From an uncultured Collinsella sp. (lineage in GTDB: Bacteria; Actinomycetota; Coriobacteriia; Coriobacteriales; Coriobacteriaceae): DNA of 24,404 nucleotides. Of this stretch, positions 1-7,885 are shown one piece after another. The number at the start of each line of letters is the position of its first letter. Within the stretch, counting starts at the first letter, position 1. The notes beneath the pieces were generated by a model. That model saw only the letters and a list, made by a program, of their open reading frames with translations, ran no database searches and was not told where the DNA came from. The stretch is from NCBI GenBank assembly GCA_900549195.1, contig URNK01000005.1:1-24404 (forward strand). The letters are read 5' to 3'. The position numbers and the translations under genes are program-made.

Positions 1-40
1 GCGCTAGTCTCGTGGGCTCGGAGATGTGTATAAGAGACAG
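1..40. other. Nextera/Tn5 sequencing adapter (artefact)
   Basis: Bases 7-21 read GTCTCGTGGGCTCGG and 22-40 read AGATGTGTATAAGAGACAG. Together they are the Illumina Nextera read-2 transposase adapter, including the 19-bp Tn5 mosaic end. The six bases before it (GCGCTA) would fit the tail of an i7 index; from memory one Nextera XT index ends this way, but this was not checked. This is library sequence left at a contig end. It creates false peptides: MYKRQ on the plus strand and a C-terminal LLYTSPSPRD on the minus strand. Genomic sequence begins at 41. Confidence 0.98.
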
Positions 41-1195
41 ATTCCGCACATGCTGGGCGCGGCGTCGCCCGAGCTCGCGAGCGGCCCGTTCGGCTTTTTG
101 CCGTACCCGTTTTTTGTCTGCCTGCTGGGCGGCCTGCTGATCGGTCTGTACGAAAAGCTTACGGGCACCAAGACCGACGGCCTCAACCAGGTGATGGCTA
201 AGGTTAAGCAAGACGGGTGCTACCCGTACGACAACCTGGGCAAGCTTTCGCTCGCGGCATTGCTGCCGCTGCTGTTTGGCGGAAGTATTGGACCGGAGGC
301 CGGCCTGACCGGCGTTATCGCGGGTCTGTGCAGCTGGGTCGGCGACCGCATGCGTCGCTTTGGCGCCGAGTTTAGGGAGCTCACGCTGCTGGGTACCCAG
401 GCTGCCCTGACGGCGCTCTTTACCGCGCCCGTCTTTGGCTTTGTGGCACCGCTTGCCGGTAGCGCCGACGGCGACGAGGGCTCTGCGTCCGACGAGATCA
501 CGATCAAGCTGCCCAAGGCACAGAAGACGGTGGTCTACGGCATTGCGATTGCCGGCGGCCTGGGCACCTACCTGCTGCTCGGCCAGCTCATGGGCGGCGG
601 CATGGGCATGCCCAGGTTCGAGGCCGCCGAGGTGGGCAACCTGGAGCTTACCTGGCTCATTCCTCTGTCGCTGATCGGAACAATCTGCGGCTGGCTGTAC
701 TTTGTCTCCGAGCACGCCAGCGAGGCGCTTGCCCATGCAATAGGGGAGCGTCCTGTCGTCAAGGCCATGCTAGCCGGTCTGGCGCTCGCCATCTGCGGCA
801 CGGTCCTGCCCTACACCATGTTTGCCGGCGAGACTCAGGCCGACGTGCTCATGGAAACCTACCTGACCATTCCCGCTGGCGTGCTTATCGCGACCGGTCT
901 GGTCAAGGCCATGCTGACCCCCGCCCTCATCAACCTTGGTTGGCGCGGCGGTCACTTCTTCCCCGTTATCTTCTCAGGCGTAAGCCTGGGCTATGGCCTT
1001 GCCATCCTCACCGGCGCAGATCCGGTCTTTTGCGTCGCCGTCTGCACGGCATCGACGATGGGTGCGGTCATGCGCCAGCCTGTCATGGTTGTGGGCCTGC
1101 TGCTTATGTGCTTTCCGCTCAAGGGCATCGTCTGCATGATCATCGCCGCCGTTATCGCCGCTGGCATTCCGCTGCCCAAGCCGCTGCGCAAGTAG
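41..1195 (+). CDS. ClC-family (voltage-gated chloride channel type) membrane protein, 5' end missing
   Basis: This is the C-terminal part, about 384 residues, of an integral membrane protein. It is in frame from base 41 and ends at TAG 1193-1195. The pore-family motifs of ClC proteins are visible. GGSIGPEAG (encoded near 280-306) corresponds to the GxEGP motif, and RGGHFFP (near 943-963) to GxFxP. Long hydrophobic helices alternate with short loops, and an acidic loop (DGDEGSASDE) sits mid-protein. The family moves chloride or other small anions across the cytoplasmic membrane as channels or anion/proton antiporters. The external gating Glu of the GxEGP motif is Ile here, as I recall for divergent members such as YfeO, so channel-like behaviour is possible. 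The N-terminus lies outside the contig. Any methionine before base 41 comes from adapter sequence. The gene is convergent with the ABC operon that follows. Confidence 0.85.
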   Translation: MPHMLGAASPELASGPFGFLPYPFFVCLLGGLLIGLYEKLTGTKTDGLNQVMAKVKQDGCYPYDNLGKLSLAALLPLLFGGSIGPEAGLTGVIAGLCSWVGDRMRRFGAEFRELTLLGTQAALTALFTAPVFGFVAPLAGSADGDEGSASDEITIKLPKAQKTVVYGIAIAGGLGTYLLLGQLMGGGMGMPRFEAAEVGNLELTWLIPLSLIGTICGWLYFVSEHASEALAHAIGERPVVKAMLAGLALAICGTVLPYTMFAGETQADVLMETYLTIPAGVLIATGLVKAMLTPALINLGWRGGHFFPVIFSGVSLGYGLAILTGADPVFCVAVCTASTMGAVMRQPVMVVGLLLMCFPLKGIVCMIIAAVIAAGIPLPKPLRK

Positions 1196-1290
1196 CACGG
1201 TGACGCACGCCGGGGACATGCCGTTTGTCACGGATTTGCGGATGGGCGATTGCGACCGATAGTGGCCTGCATAGGTCGAGTTTCGCGTGC

Positions 1291-1989
1291 CTACAGATCG
1301 CGTACTTGATAAACCTTGGTGCTGACGGTACAGCTGACTGCACATAGCGCGAGGGCCAGTACGGCAATTCCTGCGCACAGGCAGCCAAGAACGGCAGGAT
1401 CGGGATTCGCTCCGGCAATCGACATGAGCCAGTTGCTGATGGGGTTGGAGGAGCTCAGCGTGGCCATGGTGCCGCAACCAAGCAGGGCAAACAGGCCAAC
1501 GGATAGGCGCAGCGCCTCCATGTGACCAAATCGAAAGAACAGCGGCTGCGCCAAAAACACCATCATGAGGGAGATGAGCATCGATGCTGCCGAGGCGATT
1601 GCGATTTCAAAGACCGTCTGTCCCGTCGAAGGAATGCCCGCGCTGTTGAAGAGCGGGATGGAGGCGATGCTCAAAAGCGTAGCTGCACATGCCATGACGG
1701 CGGAGAAGACAATAACGCTCAGGTAGCGTGCGCGGATGATGTCTTTGCGCGAGAAGGGCAGCGTTGCCCGGTAGCGCTCCCAACCGTTTTGATTGTCGAA
1801 ACCGGCCAGTGAGTTCATGACTATGATGGGCGACATGGCACTGACGGCGCAGGCGCCGGCGCTCATACCGGAATCGCCATCCGACGCGTTGACGAGCGTC
1901 AGCACAACGAAGATGAACAAGCCGACGCCCGCAATGCTCGGGATGAGCGTGCGAACGATGGCGAGTTCGGACATAAAGGCGCGTTTCAT
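1291..1989 (-). CDS. ABC-2 type transporter permease
   Basis: A 232-residue hydrophobic protein with about six predicted membrane segments, starting MKRAFMSELAIVRTLIPSIA. A short cytoplasmic loop with FDNQNGWERYRATLPFSRKD lies between helices two and three; this loop is typical of small ABC-2 permeases of the BcrB/YtrC-like and bacitracin-export-like type. It is the third gene of a regulator-ATPase-permease operon. Its ATG overlaps the TGA of the ATPase gene by four bases (ATGA), so the two are translationally coupled. It should form a dimer in the cytoplasmic membrane and be driven by the neighbouring ATPase. The substrate cannot be read from sequence; relatives act in peptide-antibiotic resistance or cell-envelope stress. 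Confidence 0.85.
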   Translation of the reverse strand: MKRAFMSELAIVRTLIPSIAGVGLFIFVVLTLVNASDGDSGMSAGACAVSAMSPIIVMNSLAGFDNQNGWERYRATLPFSRKDIIRARYLSVIVFSAVMACAATLLSIASIPLFNSAGIPSTGQTVFEIAIASAASMLISLMMVFLAQPLFFRFGHMEALRLSVGLFALLGCGTMATLSSSNPISNWLMSIAGANPDPAVLGCLCAGIAVLALALCAVSCTVSTKVYQVRDL

Positions 1990-2867
1990 TTCGAAGCCCC
2001 TTTCAGTATGAGGCGCAGATAGTCATCAATGGTTGCCCGATCGCAGGGAATCTCGGGAAAGGTCTCGAGCGTTTCGCGACGGTTGGGTACGAGTACGTCC
2101 ACGCTGTAGGCGTGACGGGCGGCACGGGCGCCTTCGACGCAAGCCATAAGCTCGGCAGCCTGCGATTGGGTGCAGTGGGCGATGCCGGCGCGGTCGGTAA
2201 TGTCCTCGCGCGGCAGGTCAAAAATAATCGAGCCATTATCGATGCAGATGACGCGATCAGCGGTGCGATCGAGGTCGGACGTAATGTGGCTCGAGAGCAG
2301 CACACTGTGCTGGCCGTCGGCGACAAAGGCAAGCAGCTCATCAAGCAGTTCCTCGCGTGCCATGGGATCGAGGCCCGCGGTGGCTTCGTCCAAAACGAGC
2401 AGCTTGGCCTTGTGACTGAGCGCACAGGCAAGCTGCAGTTTCATGCCCATGCCGCGGGAGAGGTCCTTGACCTTTGTCTTGGGATCGAGGCCAAATCGGT
2501 TGATGAATCCGGCGAACGTTTCGCGGTCCCACGTGGGGTACGCTGGGCCTACGAGCGACTCGATCTGGCCCACCTTGAGCGTGGAGGGGAAGGGGCACGT
2601 GTCCAGGACAAGACCGACGCGGGAGCGTAGATGGCGTTGCGACTCATCGGGCGCGTCGGCGCCACAGCGCTGCCCAAACAGGTGCACTTCGCCGGCATCG
2701 AGCTTTATAAGCCCGAGAGCAGCTCGAATCGTCGTTGTTTTGCCAGCACCGTTGGCACCAACAAAGCCGATGATCTGGCCAGGCTCCACGGCAAGCGTGA
2801 CGTCGCGCAGCGAAAAGCGGTCGCTTACAGCGTGTGAGATGCCTTTGATTTCAAGCAAGTTTTGCAT
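1986..2867 (-). CDS. ABC transporter ATP-binding protein
   Basis: A 293-residue ABC ATPase. The Walker A is GANGAGKTT (residues 37-45), the signature is LSRGM (136-140), the Walker B is LLVLDE (156-161) and the H-loop is SSHIT with His194. The extra C-terminal 90 residues are usual for drug/antibiotic-type ABC-2 ATPases (DrrA/BcrA/YtrB-like). It lies 23 bp downstream of the GntR-type regulator and overlaps the permease start by four bases, so all three are very likely one transcript. An AAAGG ribosome site lies about 8 bp before the ATG. It powers the permease by ATP hydrolysis on the cytoplasmic side. The substrate is not known from sequence. Confidence 0.92.
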   Translation of the reverse strand: MQNLLEIKGISHAVSDRFSLRDVTLAVEPGQIIGFVGANGAGKTTTIRAALGLIKLDAGEVHLFGQRCGADAPDESQRHLRSRVGLVLDTCPFPSTLKVGQIESLVGPAYPTWDRETFAGFINRFGLDPKTKVKDLSRGMGMKLQLACALSHKAKLLVLDEATAGLDPMAREELLDELLAFVADGQHSVLLSSHITSDLDRTADRVICIDNGSIIFDLPREDITDRAGIAHCTQSQAAELMACVEGARAARHAYSVDVLVPNRRETLETFPEIPCDRATIDDYLRLILKGASK

Positions 2868-2890
2868 GGTATAGCCTTTCTTGCAGATGG

Positions 2891-3271
2891 CTACTGCATG
2901 GTTTCGGGGGCTACCAGGTCGAGCATCTCGTGCAGTTTGTCGCGCGTGACGCCCAGGGTTTCGGCTTGGCTCGCCGCTTTCGCAAGTAGCTCTTCGATAT
3001 GGCAGAGCTGGTTTTCGCGCAAAAGCTCCTGGTTGCCCTCGGCGACAAAACAGCCCTTGCCCTGCACGGTGCAGATAAAGCCAAGCTGCTCCAAGTCGGC
3101 GTAGGCACGCTTGGTGGTGATTACGCTCACGCCCAGGTCGCTCGCGAGTGCACGGATGCTGGGGAGTTTGGCTCCCGCAGCGAGCGTGCCCGATAAGATC
3201 TGAGCTTTGACCTGCGAGGTTATCTGCTCGTAGATGGGCTTATCGCTCGAATTGGATAGGATGATGTCCAC
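2891..3271 (-). CDS. GntR-family regulator, YtrA-like
   Basis: A 126-residue transcription factor. The N-terminal winged helix-turn-helix (about residues 10-75) has the standard GntR features: PIYEQITSQVKAQILSG, then KLPSIRALASDLGVSVITTKRAYADLEQLGFI. The C-terminal part is only about 50 residues and helical, too short for a ligand-binding FadR or HutC domain. This is the YtrA subfamily pattern, whose members usually repress an adjacent ABC transporter operon. I chose the GTG at 3269-3271 because AAGGAG lies 5-6 bp upstream of it on this strand. The gene is first in the operon and probably autoregulatory, because an inverted repeat overlaps its promoter. Confidence 0.9.
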   Translation of the reverse strand: MDIILSNSSDKPIYEQITSQVKAQILSGTLAAGAKLPSIRALASDLGVSVITTKRAYADLEQLGFICTVQGKGCFVAEGNQELLRENQLCHIEELLAKAASQAETLGVTRDKLHEMLDLVAPETMQ

Positions 3272-3298
3272 AGCGGCTCCTTAGCTGTTGGGCTACAC

Positions 3299-3332
3299 GT
3301 GTATATAACCGGTAAGCACAGTATATATACAC
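3299..3332. promoter_or_regulatory. Candidate operator for the GntR/YtrA-type regulator
   Basis: GTGTATATA (3299-3307) and TATATACAC (3324-3332) are perfect 9-bp inverted repeats 16 bp apart. Each sits beside a local palindrome: ACACGTGT at 3295-3302 and GTATATATAC at 3321-3330. The repeat covers the -10 box and the transcription start region of the operon, where a repressor would act. Half-sites ending in GTGTA/TACAC are, as I recall, usual for YtrA-type proteins. Binding is inferred. Confidence 0.5.
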
Positions 3333-3349
3333 TATGCACAGTTATGCAA
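3320..3349 (-). promoter_or_regulatory. Probable promoter of the GntR-ABC operon
   Basis: Read on the minus strand, a TTGCAT -35-like box (3344-3349) and a TATACT -10-like box (3320-3325) are separated by 18 bp. The GTG start is about 50 bp downstream. The -10 end overlaps one arm of the inverted repeat described next. Confidence 0.55.
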
Positions 3350-3397
3350 GAGCTAAATGTGGAATAGACCATCGGCGCCGCGCTTGCTCCAAAACAA

Positions 3398-3693
3398 TCT
3401 CAATCTGTAACATCTGGATCCGTTTTTGGTCGCCAGCTGTTACAGATTGAGATGTTATTTTCCCGCCTGCCTATTTGTCTCAATCTGTAACAGTAAGAGT
3501 CGATTTGCGCGGCTAGATGTTACAGAACGAGACATTGGCTGCCTGCCTTTCCGTTTATCTCGATTTGTAACAGCTAGACCCAATTTGGGCGGTCAGGTGT
3601 TACAGATTGAGATTGTGTCGGCGGGCAGGTTTGTTTGTCTCAATCTGTAACAGATAGGGGGGGGCAAATAAGCTCTGCTGTTACAGATTGAGA
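3398..3693. repeat. Array of eight alternating 15-bp inverted motifs on a 40-bp pitch
   Basis: The motif TCTCAATCTGTAACA occurs at 3398-3412, 3478-3492, 3558-3572 (variant TCTCGATTTGTAACA) and 3638-3652. Its reverse complement TGTTACAGATTGAGA occurs at 3438-3452, 3518-3532 (variant TGTTACAGAACGAGA), 3598-3612 and 3679-3693. Starts are exactly 40 bp apart, except the last step, which is 41. Six arms are identical and two differ at two positions each. The intervening 25-26 bp are far less conserved, although the three first forward-to-reverse spacers still share a loose pattern. That suggests an old 80-bp tandem unit with the arms kept by selection. Any adjacent pair could form a 15-bp hairpin. 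The array is non-coding, lying between the GntR operon promoter and prfC. Its role is unknown. It resembles BIME/REP arrays in layout more than CRISPR. Confidence 0.95.
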
Positions 3694-3838
3694 CAGTCTG
3701 CTGCAGAATACTTTCGATAACTAGCCGTTCACGTTCTGACTGATGAATTTGTCCTGATAGGTGCCCTAGAGCGGGATTTCGCGGCTACAATAATACGGTT
3801 ACAACGACGTAATGCACTCAATGCAAGAAAGGATCCGC
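3694..3838 (+). promoter_or_regulatory. prfC upstream region with a possible -10 box
   Basis: Between the repeat array and prfC there is no credible gene. TACAAT at 3786-3791 is a plausible -10 box, but I see no good -35 box at the usual distance. A ribosome-binding site, AAGAAAGGA, ends at 3833. Confidence 0.3.
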
Positions 3839-5452
<1,614 letters not shown>

Positions 5453-5457
5453 CGCAT

Positions 5458-5493
5458 CGGCGCGGTGGCCCTGCGGGGCTGCCGCGCCGTTTG
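5458..5493 (+). terminator. Intrinsic terminator of prfC
   Basis: CGGCGCGG (5458-5465) pairs with CCGCGCCG (5482-5489). The stem continues inward through two wobble pairs and GCCC/GGGC to a TGCG loop. A short TTTG run follows. It begins 5 bp after the prfC stop. Confidence 0.75.
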
Positions 5494-5552
5494 CTTGCCT
5501 GATGCCGTGTGAGCGGCTATCATACCCACCGTCGTCTCAAGACCGGGGCGTC

Positions 5553-5602
5553 CGAGCAGTTCGGGTCCGATATCCTGCTCGTTAAACCTAAAACCAAAGG
5601 AG
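5553..5602 (+). promoter_or_regulatory. Candidate preQ1-I-like riboswitch leader
   Basis: CGAGCAG (5553-5559) pairs with CTGCTCG (5575-5581) around a loop that opens TTC-GGGT (5560-5566). An A-rich tail follows (5582-5598), containing ACC at 5586-5588 and 5593-5595. The tail runs into the ribosome site AAAGGAG (5596-5602), 6 bp before the ATG at 5609. A stem, a UUC-beginning loop, an A-rich tail and loop-tail pairing (GGU with ACC) beside the ribosome site make up the H-type pseudoknot layout of preQ1-I riboswitches. The downstream gene is a queuosine-precursor transporter, the usual target. The match was judged by eye against remembered consensus, not modelled. Confidence 0.45.
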
Positions 5603-5608
5603 TACATA

Positions 5609-6331
5609 ATGATCAAGAAGGTCATGGAGGACTACAAGGTCCTGTTGCGGAGCATTCCCGCGGCAACGGTTTCGCTGTTTTTCGTGAGTGTCATCATGAT
5701 GAACCTGCTGGCCAACAAAGAGCTCATCAGCCTGCCGTATCTGGCGCTCGACTGTGGCTTTGTGGTGAGCTGGGTTTCGTTTTTGTGCCAGGACATGATC
5801 TGCAAACGCTTTGGCGCCAAGGCATCCATCAAAATCTCTATCCTCGCGCTGCTGGTCAACCTGGCCGTGAGCCTGTGCTTTTGGGCATGCTCGCTCACGC
5901 CCGGTATGTGGGGCGCCTACTACGACACGGGCATGATCGAGGTTAACACTGCCCTTAACGCTACCATCGGTGGCACCTGGTACGTGGTGCTGGGCTCTTC
6001 GCTGGCAATGCTCGTCTCTGCCGTGGTTAACTCCACGCTCAACCAGTCGCTCGGCCGCATGCTCAAAAAGAATAATTTTGCGAGCTTCGCCTTCCGCTCC
6101 TATGTGTCCACGGGTGTTGGCCAGTTTATCGACAACCTGGTCTTTGCCATTGTGGTGAGCCACACGTTCTTTGGTTGGACCTGGGTGCAGGTCCTTATGT
6201 GCTCGCTGACCGGCGCTGTCGCCGAGCTGCTGTGCGAGGTCTTCCTGAGCCCCGTGGGCTACAAGGTCGTGCGCGGCTGGGAGCGCGAGAATGTGGGTTC
6301 CGAGTACCTCGAGCGCCACGCAACCGCCTAA
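5609..6331 (+). CDS. VUT/YhhQ-family queuosine precursor transporter
   Basis: A 240-residue membrane protein with about six hydrophobic helices. Family hallmarks include the LISLPYLALDCGFVVSWVSF region, the DMICKRFG loop and the C-terminal half with STGVGQFIDNLVFAIV and AELLCEVFLSPVGYKVV. This matches the vitamin-uptake-like (VUT, YhhQ/QPTR) family, which imports preQ0/preQ1 or queuine-type bases used to modify tRNA wobble position 34. It has a good AAAGGAG ribosome site and a leader with preQ1-riboswitch-like features. The next gene follows after 9 bp, so the two are probably co-transcribed. The exact substrate (preQ0, preQ1 or other) cannot be decided from sequence. Confidence 0.88.
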   Translation: MIKKVMEDYKVLLRSIPAATVSLFFVSVIMMNLLANKELISLPYLALDCGFVVSWVSFLCQDMICKRFGAKASIKISILALLVNLAVSLCFWACSLTPGMWGAYYDTGMIEVNTALNATIGGTWYVVLGSSLAMLVSAVVNSTLNQSLGRMLKKNNFASFAFRSYVSTGVGQFIDNLVFAIVVSHTFFGWTWVQVLMCSLTGAVAELLCEVFLSPVGYKVVRGWERENVGSEYLERHATA

Positions 6332-6340
6332 GGAGCAAGT

Positions 6341-7021
6341 ATGCGGGTTTTGATCACGGGCGCTTCGGGCGGTATCGGAGCCGCGTGCGTGCAGCGCTTT
6401 TTGGACGAGGGCCACGAGGTCGTGGGCTTTGATCTGCTGCCGGCGGCGATCGAACACGAGCGCTACCGCCATCTGATCGTTGATGTACGCGAGCCGGACT
6501 CGTTTCCAGGCGATCTTGAACCCCAGGTAATCGTGAACGTTGCCGGTACGCAGGATTCGGCCGACGATATTGCTGCCAACCTGCGTGGCACCATCAACGT
6601 GACCGAGCACTACGCCTTTGTGGGGGAGGGGCTTGCCGCCAAGCCTGCGCCGGCTATCAAATCCGTGGTCAATGTGGGGTCGGCGAGCGGGCATACGGGA
6701 TCGGAGTTTCCCGCCTATGCCGCCAGCAAGGGTGGCGTTATCGCCTACACCAAGAACCTTGCAAACCGTCTGGCGCCGCAGGCCGTCGCCAACAGTGTGG
6801 ACCCGGGTGGCGTTATCACGCCGCTCAACCGTTGTGTGATGGAAGACGAGCACCTGTGGAACCAGATTATGGAGCTCACGCCGCTTAAGCGCTGGGCCAC
6901 TGCCCAAGAGATCGCCGAGTGGATCTACTTTGTGGGCGTGACCAACCGGTTTATGACCGGGCAGAGCCTGCTGATCGATGGCGGAGAGGCCGGCCGCACA
7001 CAATTTATTTGGCCCGAATAG
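6341..7021 (+). CDS. Short-chain dehydrogenase/reductase (SDR)
   Basis: A 226-residue classical SDR. The nucleotide-binding motif TGASGGIG is at residues 6-13, NVAG (residues 66-69) is the stabilising Asn-Ala-Gly element, Ser114/116 lies in NVGSAS, and the catalytic pair Tyr126/Lys130 is in YAASK. Asp31 at the end of beta-2 suggests NAD(H) rather than NADP(H). The C-terminal FMTGQSLLIDGGEAG is typical. It would carry out NAD-dependent oxidation or reduction of an alcohol or carbonyl substrate that is not identifiable from sequence. The AAGGAG ribosome site overlaps the intergenic gap, only 9 bp after the transporter, so a link with queuosine-precursor use is possible but unproven. A strong terminator follows. 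Confidence 0.9.
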   Translation: MRVLITGASGGIGAACVQRFLDEGHEVVGFDLLPAAIEHERYRHLIVDVREPDSFPGDLEPQVIVNVAGTQDSADDIAANLRGTINVTEHYAFVGEGLAAKPAPAIKSVVNVGSASGHTGSEFPAYAASKGGVIAYTKNLANRLAPQAVANSVDPGGVITPLNRCVMEDEHLWNQIMELTPLKRWATAQEIAEWIYFVGVTNRFMTGQSLLIDGGEAGRTQFIWPE

Positions 7022-7022
7022 G

Positions 7023-7058
7023 AAACGCGCCCGATGGAAAGCCGTCGGGCGCGTTTTT
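7023..7058 (+). terminator. Intrinsic terminator of the transporter-SDR operon
   Basis: AAACGCGCCCGA (7023-7034) and TCGGGCGCGTTT (7045-7056) form a perfect 12-bp stem with a 10-base loop. It ends in a run of five T (7054-7058). It lies 2 bp after the SDR stop and 14 bp before the convergent ung stop, so it may serve both strands. Confidence 0.92.
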
Positions 7059-7071
7059 GATGTATCGATTT

Positions 7072-7797
7072 TTAGCCGAGGCAAGTCCAGTTGACGGGGG
7101 TCGAGCCGTGCTGCTCGAGTAGCCGATTGGCTGCCGAGAAGGGGCGCGATCCCATAAAAGCGGGGAGTTCTGCCGTGGCACGGTTGGCCGAAAGCGGCGA
7201 GGGGTGCGTGGAGGCCAGGCAGAACTTGCCGGTTGCCTTGCCCGCGCCGGTCGCGGCGAGCTTGCCTTCGACCATCTGCTGGGCAAAGCGGCCCCATGCC
7301 AAAAAGACGACCGGCTGGGGCAGCTGGCAGCAGCGTTCGATAACGTAGTCGGTGAGCGCGCTCCAGCCCAGCTTGGCGTGCGAGTTCGCGGCATGCTCGC
7401 GCACGGTGAGCGTAGTGTTGAGGAGCAGGACGCCCTGCAGTGCCCATGGGGTTAGGTCTCCCGTGGCGGGGATGGGGCAGCCCAGATCGGCTTTGAGCTC
7501 CTTATAGATGTTGCGCAGGCTTGGCGGCAACTTGGTTTGCGTCGCTGGGACCGAGAACGACAGTCCCATGGCCTGGTTGGGTCCGTGATAGGGGTCTTGA
7601 CCCAAGATGACAACCTTGACCTGGTCGGCCGGCGTGTAGGCGAGGGCATTGAGGATGTCGTCTTGTGCCGGGTAGATGGTTTGCTCGGCACGCAAAAGGG
7701 CGATGCGCTCGAGCAGTTGGTTCGTAGTGTCACGTACCGGCTGCGGCGCATCGCCCAACCAAGTTGCTATGTTGCGGTCGCGGGTCGCGGCGTCCAT
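7072..7797 (-). CDS. ung: Uracil-DNA glycosylase, family 1
   Basis: A 241-residue base-excision repair enzyme that removes uracil from DNA. The water-activating motif GQDPYHG spans residues 66-72, with catalytic Asp68. The DNA-intercalation/His motif HPSPLS spans 198-203, with His198. LLLNTTLTVR and VFLAWGRFAQ are further family-1 blocks. Length matches the family (about 220-250 residues). The ATG at 7797 has AAAGGAG 4-5 bp upstream on this strand. It stands alone between the convergent SDR operon and the DMT permease gene, which ends about 90 bp upstream on the same strand. Confidence 0.97.
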   Translation of the reverse strand: MDAATRDRNIATWLGDAPQPVRDTTNQLLERIALLRAEQTIYPAQDDILNALAYTPADQVKVVILGQDPYHGPNQAMGLSFSVPATQTKLPPSLRNIYKELKADLGCPIPATGDLTPWALQGVLLLNTTLTVREHAANSHAKLGWSALTDYVIERCCQLPQPVVFLAWGRFAQQMVEGKLAATGAGKATGKFCLASTHPSPLSANRATAELPAFMGSRPFSAANRLLEQHGSTPVNWTCLG

Positions 7798-7885
7798 GGG
7801 GCTCCTTTACGTCAGATGCTCTGTTGACATCTATTGTAAAGGCGCACCGGTTGCCTTTATGCCACGGCTGCATAAGGAGTGGGGT

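Noticed and set aside
4..186. Minus-strand frame ending LLYTSPSPRD
   Set aside because: Its C-terminus is translated Nextera adapter; the rest is antisense to the ClC gene.
1213..1235. Third copy of the GGGGxCAGGTT repeat
   Set aside because: Only GGGGACA and TTTGT agree; the core CAGGTT is missing, so similarity is not convincing.
3426..3650. Small open frame of 74 codons across the repeat array
   Set aside because: It consists of repeat and spacer sequence, has no ribosome site and no recognisable protein pattern.
3398..3693. CRISPR array
   Set aside because: Repeats are 15 bp, alternate in orientation and have partly related spacers; no cas genes are near. CRISPR repeats are longer and all in one direction.
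5588..7447. 619-codon minus-strand frame
   Set aside because: Runs antisense across three well-supported genes (transporter, SDR) and into ung in a wrong frame; a composition artefact.
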